From a virus: 64,000 nt of DNA. Location of the stretch: positions 1 through 64,000 of IMG/VR virus record IMGVR_UViG_3300002334_000124; one strand, written 5' to 3'. Shown piece by piece: positions 19,488-27,671 of the stretch. Position 1 is the stretch's first letter. Each line of letters opens with the position of its first letter. The position numbers were made by a program, and so were the translations under genes. The notes under the pieces were generated by a model. It was not told the origin of the DNA and did not search any database. It was given only the letters and a program-made list of their open reading frames with translations.

Positions 19488-19732
19488 TGAAGTGGTTCAA
19501 GAAACAACAGATGATTCGGAAGTCTCGCATCATCTCTGCGATCCGTCCAAAAGTGACCGAGGCTATAAGTATTACTAAAGACGAAATTGGAATAAGCCGG
19601 AAAGACAGAGCTGGGATTTCGGCGTCGGATGACGATAGCTCCATTTTTCGTTTCGGCTCACTCGATCAACGTCAAAAGGCACGCCAAAGGATTACGTCGC
19701 AAGGTTCAACTCAAGAAGGAGAAGGTAAATGA
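19484..19732 (+). CDS. Hypothetical basic protein
   Basis: Protein of 82 residues, very rich in Lys, Arg and Ile in the first half. Unrecognised. Tandem ATGs at 19484 and 19487; GGAAGG is upstream. Overlaps its neighbours by four bases on each side. Confidence 0.65.
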   Translation: MMKWFKKQQMIRKSRIISAIRPKVTEAISITKDEIGISRKDRAGISASDDDSSIFRFGSLDQRQKARQRITSQGSTQEGEGK

Positions 19733-19995
19733 TTATCCTCAAGAAGCGTCGCACTCGTAAGTTGATAGCAGCCAAGAAAGAGCTTGGCTTACTTCCAAAA
19801 GTGTCTGAGATCGGACTTGCTTGTCGTGATGTCGATTTAGTTGAACTTCTCGAACGGATTCCGGGGGCTGAGGATTATTTAGAGTCTACAAAAACGCCGG
19901 GTATTTGGCAGGAGGAATTCAAGAAGGGGTGGGGGCCGTGGTCGTCCGGATCATGGGAAGAAATGAATAAGATCTCACACTCACAGGTTGGATAG
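19729..19995 (+). CDS. Hypothetical protein
   Basis: Protein of 88 residues starting MIILKKRRTRKLI, with an acidic and Trp-rich C-terminus (KKGWGPWSSGSWEE). Unrecognised. Good ribosome site (GGAGAAGG). Its stop shares a base with the GTG of the terminase, so translation is probably coupled. Confidence 0.65.
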   Translation: MIILKKRRTRKLIAAKKELGLLPKVSEIGLACRDVDLVELLERIPGAEDYLESTKTPGIWQEEFKKGWGPWSSGSWEEMNKISHSQVG

Positions 19996-21623
19996 TGGCG
20001 GTACTTGAGAAGCTCTCCGAGGAAGAGATGGCCCTTGTTGCCATCCTTACCGACGAGAGCGGCCTAGATCAGGCAGAGTTTTTGTGGTACGAGCCCGACC
20101 ATGAGGAGACCTTTGGGTGTTTTCGTGCATGGCCGTTTCAGCATGCGTGGTGGAGGTGCAGCGACAAACAGCAAATCGATCAAGCTGCTAGGTCGGTTGG
20201 TAAGACTTTATCTCTGCAGATCAGGGCCTGTGCTTTCCCTACCCTGTTCCCGGCTCAGGAAATGCTTCTGACTGCTCCCGAAGAAAAGCACCTCAAGGTC
20301 TTCACTGACAAGATTGTTGGACGTCTTAAGAGTGTCCGGTTTTACCGAGAGATGCTTGTCAGTGGCACCAGTCGAGGGGTGACGCAGCGCCCATTTTCGA
20401 TCAAGTTCCGTAATCGTGCTGAAATTCTTGGGCGCATTCCTAAACGTGATGGCTCGGGCGTGAAGGGCATGCACCCTCTTTGGTTGGAGATGGACGAAGC
20501 TCAGGACTACCCATCTCCAGGTTGGACTGAACTGTTTGAAACTCTCAAGAGCGGCAAGAGAGGCGCCTGTTGGCGAAGCCATGGGGTAACTCGTGGTGTA
20601 CGCGACGAGTTCTATCGTTTCACTCAGGATGAATCTGACTGGACAGTGCATCGCATCACGGCAATGCATCGTCCTACCTGGACCCCGCAACAACGTGTTG
20701 AAGCGGTCAATAAATACACCAGCGCTAATCATCCCGACTATCGACGTAACATTCTTGGTCAGCATGGTGACATGACGAATCCCTTGTTCGTGCTGCACCG
20801 TCTGCTTCGTTGTGTTGATATGGAATCGGAGAGCAATTACAACGTCAATGAGTACTACCGCATAGATATCACCGATGAGTGGATTCAGGATATCGGTGGC
20901 AATGTTTTGAATCTGCTTGATCCTCCGACGGCACACAAGAAGTACAAGACTGTATGGATAGGAATGGATGTTGGTCTCACTAATCATCCTTCAGAGATAC
21001 TGGTGTTCGCTGAAGAGAAGGTCAAAGGTGAGGAGGACACGTGTCTTAAACTGTTAGCTCGATATCACCTGGATCGAGTGTCTGCTCCTGATCAAACGAA
21101 GATCGTATTGTGGCTGATCGACTTTTACAACACCAGGGCTTTCGCCATGGACAAGACGGGTCTCGGACTGCCTATCTTTCAGGAACTCCAGGCTCAGGCT
21201 GCTGAACTAGGTATCAAGAACGTTCTCGATAAGATCAAGGGTTACAACTTCGGCGAAAAGCTGCTTGTTGATTTCGACGAGACAATCGACGTGGAGGAGT
21301 TCGGTGGTGACGAGATAGAGGATCGTGCCATCTACAAGAAGGCTCTGGAGTACTCCTCAGACAAGCTTCGTGAATTGGTTGACGATCATCGTCTGTTGCT
21401 TCCTGACGACGACATAGTGAAAGAATTTCAGGGGCAGACGTGGACGATCGACAAGAGTGGTATGAACATGTACGGGAAGAAAACCTATTCTCGCGGTTCG
21501 TTTCACGCCTTGGATGCCGCACGTATGGCTGCTTGTGCTTGGGCACAGTACAAGATAGAAGCCCTCTTGCGCGAGCATCGTAAGGTAGATAAGCAAGAGC
21601 CTGTGTACGACGTGTTCTTTTAA
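19995..21623 (+). CDS. Terminase large subunit
   Basis: Protein of 542 residues. The ATPase half has Walker A ARSVGKTLS (65-73) and Walker B PLWLEMDEAQD (161-171) with the coupling region after it. The nuclease half has the RNase H-like acidic triad: Asp in IGMDVGLTN (325), Asp in FAMDKTGLG (386) and Asp in FHALDAARM (507). It pumps DNA into the prohead and cuts the concatemer. GTG 19995 overlaps the upstream stop by one base. Confidence 0.95.
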   Translation: MAVLEKLSEEEMALVAILTDESGLDQAEFLWYEPDHEETFGCFRAWPFQHAWWRCSDKQQIDQAARSVGKTLSLQIRACAFPTLFPAQEMLLTAPEEKHLKVFTDKIVGRLKSVRFYREMLVSGTSRGVTQRPFSIKFRNRAEILGRIPKRDGSGVKGMHPLWLEMDEAQDYPSPGWTELFETLKSGKRGACWRSHGVTRGVRDEFYRFTQDESDWTVHRITAMHRPTWTPQQRVEAVNKYTSANHPDYRRNILGQHGDMTNPLFVLHRLLRCVDMESESNYNVNEYYRIDITDEWIQDIGGNVLNLLDPPTAHKKYKTVWIGMDVGLTNHPSEILVFAEEKVKGEEDTCLKLLARYHLDRVSAPDQTKIVLWLIDFYNTRAFAMDKTGLGLPIFQELQAQAAELGIKNVLDKIKGYNFGEKLLVDFDETIDVEEFGGDEIEDRAIYKKALEYSSDKLRELVDDHRLLLPDDDIVKEFQGQTWTIDKSGMNMYGKKTYSRGSFHALDAARMAACAWAQYKIEALLREHRKVDKQEPVYDVFF

Positions 21624-21672
21624 TAGGTCAAATTAGCCTTGGCGTAGCTCGAATTAGGTCTTGGAGATGCCG

Positions 21673-22020
21673 ATGAAGATAACAACCATACCGGAGACTC
21701 CGGTGCGTTCAGCCCCTCAACCAACAACCGTGAGGACTAAGTTGACTGAGTTTGAAGATGAGATCGACAATTATTACGATGTCATGGTCGAATTCAAGAA
21801 CATGGACAGCTCTGAGATCCTTGAGTCCCTGTCGGCGTTCACTGCCAGGGCAAGTCAAATCAGAGCAAATCTGATTCGTCAAGACAACAGGTCTGTCCAG
21901 GCTTTCAGAACCAAACAGCTTGATCCTTTCATAGCCGAATGTGAGCGTCAATTCAAAGTTTGGTCCAGAGTCATTTCAGTTCGTCAGTTCGAGTGGGAAT
22001 CTAGCAGAGGTCAGAGATAA
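21673..22020 (+). CDS. Hypothetical protein between terminase and portal
   Basis: Protein of 115 residues, helical (SSEILESLSAFTARASQIRANL) with charged ends. Unrecognised. ATG 21673 has GGAG six bases upstream; in-frame TTG 21661 and ATG 21667 are less well placed. It ends right at the portal start. Confidence 0.7.
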   Translation: MKITTIPETPVRSAPQPTTVRTKLTEFEDEIDNYYDVMVEFKNMDSSEILESLSAFTARASQIRANLIRQDNRSVQAFRTKQLDPFIAECERQFKVWSRVISVRQFEWESSRGQR

Positions 22021-23700
22021 ATGTCAAGCGAAGAGTGGCACAATACAGACGGGTATAGCGTAACGGTTGTTAAAGATCGAGATGTCGAAGTCTCCGATGA
22101 AGATCTTCATGCAGCTTTTGCAGGTTCGGCCGAACTTCAAACTATGACTGACTGGATCAAAAGCATCCGCCCAGACACAGCAGCGATGGACCCTGAACGT
22201 CGGAATCGTGCGGGTCGTTCTGGTGGGATCTTCGAACGTGATCGCTACGCAACGCCTACGGGGATATTTTCTCAATTCAAAGTGGCGAAAGACGCATCCG
22301 AGAACGACGACATAGTGTCAAATGTTCTCGAAACGACCGAGGCGTTGGTCTTCAATAAGGTGCGTGTTGAGTGTGGTGATGATGACGAAGAGAATATTTG
22401 GGACCAAATCCTTTCAGATATGGAACTGGATCTTCGTTTGCGCGAGATGTGGCGTGACCTGTTTGTGTTCAGCCAGTACTATGTGACCTCATTTTGGGAA
22501 CGGCAAACATACCAGATAGAAGGTAAACGCAGGTCTCGTCGTGCTCGCAAGAAGTTTGATCTCATTGTGCCAACTTCGTTGTCCATGTTGGACCCTATGA
22601 AGATCCTTCCCGTCGGAGACTTTCTTTTCGATAAAGAGAAACTGGTTCTTATTGCTAACGCTGGGACCGAAGCCCAAACAATTGATGATGTGGTTGCTGG
22701 CAAGAACACCACTGATTTAGTAATTCGCGAAATGGTTGTTGGTGCTTACGAACCGACCCCTACTGAAGAGTCTTTGCTTAGCGATCTAACTGGTGGTCGC
22801 GGCGTTGGTCGTAACAATCTGTTCGAGTTAGAGCCTAAACGTGTTTGGCGTCATACGTCGACGCGTCCTACGTATGAACGTTTTGCTCCTGTTCGAATGA
22901 AGTCGATCTTTGAATTGTTAGATCTCAAACATCAGTTACGTCAGATGGATCGCGCTCATCTTTTAGGCGCAACTAACTTCATAGTCTTGGTTCGAAAGGG
23001 GTCGGACAAAAAGCCTGCAACTACGGGTGAACTGGCCAGCCTTTCTGCTTCTGTTCGAACAGTAGCACGTACTCCGCTGATCGTTGGTGATCATCGTTTG
23101 ACCGTCGATATCGTTACTCCGAAGATGGATGCCGTGTTGGATCCCAAGCGTTACAACAACATCGACAGTCGAATTACTGCTCGTCTGTATCAGATCTTTC
23201 ACTTGGGTGGATTTTCAGCAGGCGCCAGTGGTGACGACAGTCTCAAATTAGCCAGGGTGATCGCTCGGGGTCTAGAGTCACGTCGTACGGCCATAGCTCG
23301 TAACCTTGAGAAGAATCTCATCTTGCCTATATGGCGTGAGAACAAGTCGTTGACTCGTCGACCTAAGTTGGTCTTCACCCCTCGTCAAGTGGCTCTCGAT
23401 TTCGATCCCAACTTTGTGAATCTGATGCGCGACCTCTTCTTGCATGGAGATATCAGCCGAGAGACCATGTTGGGGGTTGTGGACATAGAACAAGAAGATG
23501 AAGCTCATCGCCGAGAAGTTGAGAAGGATGTGTACGACAAGTTGTTTCCTGAACGTGAAACGAACAAGGGTCAGAAGGGTCGCGTCCAGGGAGGTAATCG
23601 TGGTGGGGGTGGAGAAAATCCTGATTCTAGAGTTCCGAATCCTGGGGATCGACGTCCTGATTCCGACATTCCGGAGGACGAGCTTAGGGACCGCACCTGA
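22021..23700 (+). CDS. Portal protein
   Basis: Protein of 559 residues in the position and of the size of a siphovirus portal. It shows an alpha/beta core with a long helical region (MKSIFELLDLKHQLRQMDRAHLLG) and a loop-rich middle (KMDAVLDPKRYNNIDSRI), and an acidic, Pro/Gly-rich disordered tail. It forms the dodecameric ring for DNA passage. No separate catalytic residues are expected. Confidence 0.92.
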   Translation: MSSEEWHNTDGYSVTVVKDRDVEVSDEDLHAAFAGSAELQTMTDWIKSIRPDTAAMDPERRNRAGRSGGIFERDRYATPTGIFSQFKVAKDASENDDIVSNVLETTEALVFNKVRVECGDDDEENIWDQILSDMELDLRLREMWRDLFVFSQYYVTSFWERQTYQIEGKRRSRRARKKFDLIVPTSLSMLDPMKILPVGDFLFDKEKLVLIANAGTEAQTIDDVVAGKNTTDLVIREMVVGAYEPTPTEESLLSDLTGGRGVGRNNLFELEPKRVWRHTSTRPTYERFAPVRMKSIFELLDLKHQLRQMDRAHLLGATNFIVLVRKGSDKKPATTGELASLSASVRTVARTPLIVGDHRLTVDIVTPKMDAVLDPKRYNNIDSRITARLYQIFHLGGFSAGASGDDSLKLARVIARGLESRRTAIARNLEKNLILPIWRENKSLTRRPKLVFTPRQVALDFDPNFVNLMRDLFLHGDISRETMLGVVDIEQEDEAHRREVEKDVYDKLFPERETNKGQKGRVQGGNRGGGGENPDSRVPNPGDRRPDSDIPEDELRDRT

Positions 23701-23731
23701 ATAAGAGCTGCGCTTTGACCGAAAGAACATC

Positions 23732-24511
23732 ATGACCGCGATAACCTCAACTCCAACGCACATCATGATGACTGATGCTTGCACTTTGCTTCCACAAGAC
23801 CGTGACATTGCCGGGCATTGGGCGCAGGATTTGGTATCTGGCAATCCTGCGTTTCGGTATATTGTTGGGAAGTACATTGAAGCAGACAATCCGAACCGCA
23901 ACATGCAGCAGTGGGTGTTGGCCGATCTTCCGGAAGCTCAGGGAAGCATCAAGAACTCCCCATTGAATGTGCTCCATCGTCAACAGCACATAGTTGGTTC
24001 TTTCTTGGGAAGTGAGTTGCTCTATCCCAAGGGTGGCGATTCCGCGGACGAAATCAATCCTTTCATTGAGGCTCTATCTGCATTCTGGGCTGCCTGTTTT
24101 CCTGATGAGATGAAAGTCGTCGAGAAGGCTCACAATCAGGGCAGTCTTTTCTACTCGATGGAGTGCATCGGTGAGAGCATGACTTTCATCCGCCCTGATG
24201 GCACCCGCTCAAAAGAGATGCCCTACGTTGGCGCGCATAGCGACAAGTACGGCGAAGACGGAGCAAACCCGGAGAACATTCGGCAGATCAACAAGCCTCT
24301 GTTTCTTGGTGGTGCCCTCATATTCCCACCTAAACGACCTGGGTGGAAAGATGCCAAGATCTACCAGGTGGCGGACCTAGTTGAAGCTAATCAACAGGAA
24401 GCAGAAGACCTGTACATCACGTTCGAAGCGGGTTCCCCACACCTTGATTCGGACGTTTGGGAGTCGATGATGCTTGAGGTGTTGACTTCAGCTAAGGGCA
24501 TTGAAGGTTAA
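23732..24511 (+). CDS. Putative capsid maturation protease
   Basis: Protein of 259 residues between portal and scaffold, the usual place for the prohead protease. LHRQQHIVGSFLG (His 82 and 86) and NQGSLFYSMEC (Ser 138 or 142) look like the His and Ser of herpesvirus-assemblin-type phage proteases. The family match is by context and these motifs only. Confidence 0.7.
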   Translation: MTAITSTPTHIMMTDACTLLPQDRDIAGHWAQDLVSGNPAFRYIVGKYIEADNPNRNMQQWVLADLPEAQGSIKNSPLNVLHRQQHIVGSFLGSELLYPKGGDSADEINPFIEALSAFWAACFPDEMKVVEKAHNQGSLFYSMECIGESMTFIRPDGTRSKEMPYVGAHSDKYGEDGANPENIRQINKPLFLGGALIFPPKRPGWKDAKIYQVADLVEANQQEAEDLYITFEAGSPHLDSDVWESMMLEVLTSAKGIEG

Positions 24512-24550
24512 ATACTACAATACATCGAAACACTGCCGAAGATTACAAGC

Positions 24551-25303
24551 ATGAGTTCCATTACAGCAGATGTTAAGAAGAAGCACGACCTTCTTCTGGA
24601 ACACAAGCCGTCCGATGCGTCACATGATGCTTCGACTTGTCCAGTGTGTGAGTTGGGAGACGGACCCCTTTCTCTTGCACACGATGACTCTCCACAAGGA
24701 GGTGCAGTACAAATGAGCGAATATACAGAAGAGCAGGTTCAGGCCCGTGTAGCCGAAGCGATCGCACCAATTCAAGCAAAGTTGGATGAAGTCGTTGCGT
24801 CTCAGGACCAAGCCTCAAACGACGCTCGTATCGCAGAGCTGGTCGAAGCCCATGAAGCGGCAGTAGCCGAACTTCAGGCCGAGGTCGATGCTGCTACCGC
24901 TGCTGCTGGATCTGCATCGAAGGCGTACGAGGATCTCGTTGCCTACCTTACAGAAGAGCAGGAGAAGGCAGACGCAAGCGCTGCGTTCGAAGTTCGGAAG
25001 ACTGAGGTTGCTGAGGTTATCGGCGATCGATTCTCTGATGAATACGTCGAAGCAAATGTTAGTCGCTGGGCTTCTCTTGAAGCCGAAGCGTTCGAAGCCC
25101 TTATTGCCGACTGGGAAGCAGCATCAGTTGCATCCAAGGCAGCAGCAAAGGCAAAGTCAGCCACTTCAGCGTCCGCCCCAGTTACTGCCATGACGGCAGG
25201 AGCTGCGTCGAACGATGACGAGGCTCAAGATGTTGCTTCAATCCGCAAGGGATTGCAACTTAACCGCCAGGCAGTACGTGCTGTCGGCGCTCGCACATAC
25301 TAG
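24551..25303 (+). CDS. Scaffolding-like protein with internal start
   Basis: Protein of 250 residues, Ala/Glu-rich and mostly coiled coil (residues 55-215), the character of a scaffold. The N-terminus has CPVC, which may bind metal. An in-frame ATG at 24713 is preceded by GGAGGTG 11 bases upstream, so a shorter 196-residue form starting MSEYTEEQVQ is likely made too. The C-terminal end carries basic residues that could contact the capsid. Confidence 0.75.
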   Translation: MSSITADVKKKHDLLLEHKPSDASHDASTCPVCELGDGPLSLAHDDSPQGGAVQMSEYTEEQVQARVAEAIAPIQAKLDEVVASQDQASNDARIAELVEAHEAAVAELQAEVDAATAAAGSASKAYEDLVAYLTEEQEKADASAAFEVRKTEVAEVIGDRFSDEYVEANVSRWASLEAEAFEALIADWEAASVASKAAAKAKSATSASAPVTAMTAGAASNDDEAQDVASIRKGLQLNRQAVRAVGARTY

Positions 25304-25315
25304 GAGGTATGACAC

Positions 25316-25891
25316 GTGAGTAACTATGGACGCAATTTCGTCCTCACTGTGCCACCTCATGGTCGCGATCGGAAGGGCCGTTTCTATAACGCACAAGGCG
25401 CAGCGATTCCGATCGGTGTTCCAGTTGTAGCAACTGACGGAACGCCAAACGCGTTGGGCCTAGAGCCTGTCACGTTGGCGACTCTGCCTCAGGCTCCTCC
25501 TCTCGCAGGTCGTGGTGGTATCGCAGTCTACGAGTACGGTCCCAACGCATTCGAGGGTACCGATCCGGCCTTAACGGTCGGTAGTGATTTGGACACTGTT
25601 CCAGATACTAACGCAGTTCAGGTTGTTAGTGGGGCCTATATCAAGGTTCTTCTCATCAACACTGCAGCATCATCTCTCTTCCTCAACACACGGACTTACA
25701 CAGGCCGCGTGATGGTAGCAGGGTTGAATGGTGCAACTAGCTCGATTGCAGTAGGGGATTACCTTACTCCGGGCTCAGGAAACGACACCGACGGATACTG
25801 GAATGAAACCACAACTGCTTCTGAAGCATGGATGGTTGTCACGAAGGTAGACGCTGATCGAGATGAGCTTGAAGCTCAGCTCACTTTCTAA
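25316..25891 (+). CDS. Head decoration protein
   Basis: Protein of 191 residues, beta-rich, with Gly/Thr/Val repeats, directly before the major capsid gene as decoration proteins usually are. It starts with GTG 25316, AGGAGG upstream. The stop is close to the ribosome site of the capsid gene. Confidence 0.78.
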   Translation: MSNYGRNFVLTVPPHGRDRKGRFYNAQGAAIPIGVPVVATDGTPNALGLEPVTLATLPQAPPLAGRGGIAVYEYGPNAFEGTDPALTVGSDLDTVPDTNAVQVVSGAYIKVLLINTAASSLFLNTRTYTGRVMVAGLNGATSSIAVGDYLTPGSGNDTDGYWNETTTASEAWMVVTKVDADRDELEAQLTF

Positions 25892-25907
25892 GGAGGAGGT
25901 GAACAAA

Positions 25908-26864
25908 ATGGGAACATCCACATACATCGATAACCTCGGTCGCAACAGCGAAGAGCGTGCAAAGATTCAGGCAGAGATCGCAATGGTCAACGCCGATGCA
26001 GAAGAGAACTGGGACGATCCTGCATGGCGTAAGACCATGGCTCAGGAAATGTCAGAGACAATTCTGCAAGGATTCGAGCACGAAAACCTCCTCCAGATTA
26101 TGAGCCAGGTTGAGAATGCACCGTTCAACGGTCGGATTCTGATTAAGGAAGTCCGTGGTCTCCGCGCTCATTGGGTTGCGCGTGGCGGTTACATCGAAGT
26201 TAGCACGTTGCGTTCAAACGTAATGGAGCTTCCTCGGGACACCATCGGATTCCACGTGATGGACTTCGAAGACAAGATTCGGACTAACTTCGCTGAGACT
26301 CAGAGTGACTTGATTACTCTTGGTCAGGAGCGAATGGATGCTGAGGTAAACCTCCGGGTTCTAGCTCTCTTCCAGTCTGCAATCGGTACTGGTTCTGACT
26401 TCTACGTCAGCGGCGCAGGTCTTAGCCTGTCTGCATTGAACACAGCACTTCGTGAGGTTCGTGACGAAAGCAAGGTCAACGAAGTTGTCATTGTTGGTCG
26501 GTCGACTATGACCGATCAGATTATGGACAACCTCCTCGGCGGCTCTTTCAATGGTTCTGGCTTCCTGCCAGAAACTAACGAACAGCTTGTCAAGCGTGGT
26601 GTCTTGGGCGTTTATCGTAACGCTAGGATCCTCACTCTTGTCAACCACAAGGATGACGCTGACATCAGCTTCTTCCCTGCAAACGAACTTTATGTCGTCG
26701 CTCGCGATGCCAGCAAGTTTGCTTTCTGGGGCGGTCTGATGTTCAAGGAGTACAGCGAACTCGACGCTTGGTACTGGCACTACATTGCCCGCCGTGATTT
26801 CGGTGGCGTAGTTCATCGTCCTGAGCGTATGCGCCGGATGGTCGACACTAGCATCTCAGCTTAG
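25908..26864 (+). CDS. Major capsid protein
   Basis: Protein of 318 residues. Location after scaffold and decoration genes, length, and features of the HK97 fold support it: an N-terminal helical arm, a long spine helix region, and a C-terminal segment (DAWYWHYIARRDFGGVVHRPE) typical of phage capsids. The ATG at 25908 has AGGAGGAGG upstream, the strongest ribosome site seen, as expected for an abundant protein. A longer frame from 25863 is rejected. Confidence 0.92.
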   Translation: MGTSTYIDNLGRNSEERAKIQAEIAMVNADAEENWDDPAWRKTMAQEMSETILQGFEHENLLQIMSQVENAPFNGRILIKEVRGLRAHWVARGGYIEVSTLRSNVMELPRDTIGFHVMDFEDKIRTNFAETQSDLITLGQERMDAEVNLRVLALFQSAIGTGSDFYVSGAGLSLSALNTALREVRDESKVNEVVIVGRSTMTDQIMDNLLGGSFNGSGFLPETNEQLVKRGVLGVYRNARILTLVNHKDDADISFFPANELYVVARDASKFAFWGGLMFKEYSELDAWYWHYIARRDFGGVVHRPERMRRMVDTSISA

Positions 26865-26896
26865 TCGATTGATCTAGCGAAATAGCGCTAAAAGGG

Positions 26897-26922
26897 CCCT
26901 CGGTTTCGACCGGGGGTTCTTT
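26897..26922 (+). terminator. Intrinsic terminator with TTCG tetraloop
   Basis: CCCTCGGT-TTCG-ACCGGGGG (26897-26916) forms an 8-bp stem with a UUCG tetraloop, followed by TTCTTT. It follows the major capsid gene by 32 bases. Confidence 0.85.
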
Positions 26923-27021
26923 CGTCGTGCCCCGAACTTTATTCGAATTGCCATGTATTGTCTGGTTAAGCAAGCTACAGTACTGTTTGCATGCAATCTA
27001 CGTAGATCAGGAGAGAGCAGT

Positions 27022-27582
27022 ATGGCAAGCCAATCGAAAGAACAGTGGAAGAATGTGAGCCGTGGCATCGCATTGGTTAACGTGTACGACTCCACCGGGA
27101 ATCGCGTCGACCAGGAAATAGTCCGCTCCGGTCGCACTGTTGTCTTGTCACCCGAAGAGCGACGTCTTCTCAACCAGGATCGCACAGCTAGTGATTCTTT
27201 GGATATTTTCTCTAATGGGGTTTTGAGGCCTCTGTCTTTGGCAGACGACAGCGAAGACCTTTCTGAGAATCCAAATCACATGACCGAGGGTGACATGCGA
27301 GACATTTTCAGCCTCCGTAACCATCTCAAATTTAAGTCTGCTCTGTCTGAAATAGAGTCGGTACCCGTCCTGCAGCGGCTTTTGTTTCTTGTGGATAACG
27401 ACGACGACGAGGGTGATGAGAGTCTAAACCCGACAGTGAAGCAACGTGAGAGCATCGTCACTCGTCTTGACAAACTTCAGGTTCGTGCTGTGGATGTAGT
27501 CGAGGTCACCAATGTTGGCCATGTGAGTGGGAGCTTCGGCGAAGACGAACGCAGTCAGGTGCAACCTTTCCGCTCCGAATAG
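27022..27582 (+). CDS. Hypothetical structural-region protein
   Basis: Protein of 186 residues, unrecognised. The first 60 residues may form a beta domain (GIALVNVYDSTGNRV, SGRTVVLSPEERRLL), followed by acidic stretches (DNDDDEGDE) and a basic end. AGGAGAG precedes ATG 27022. It lies between two terminators and so is its own transcription unit; TTGTCT at about 26968 with TACTGT 17 bases on is a possible promoter. Confidence 0.72.
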   Translation: MASQSKEQWKNVSRGIALVNVYDSTGNRVDQEIVRSGRTVVLSPEERRLLNQDRTASDSLDIFSNGVLRPLSLADDSEDLSENPNHMTEGDMRDIFSLRNHLKFKSALSEIESVPVLQRLLFLVDNDDDEGDESLNPTVKQRESIVTRLDKLQVRAVDVVEVTNVGHVSGSFGEDERSQVQPFRSE

Positions 27583-27623
27583 GACGCTGACAGTAATAGA
27601 TCAAATACCTGTGCGGTAGTTGA

Positions 27624-27654
27624 CGAAGGACGCCCCTCAAAGAGGGGCTCTTTC
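27624..27654 (+). terminator. Intrinsic terminator
   Basis: GCCCCTC-AAA-GAGGGGC (27632-27648) followed by TCTTT, with flanking CGAA/TTCG able to lengthen the stem. Confidence 0.85.
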
Positions 27655-27671
27655 GCGTCGATAAGAGGTAG

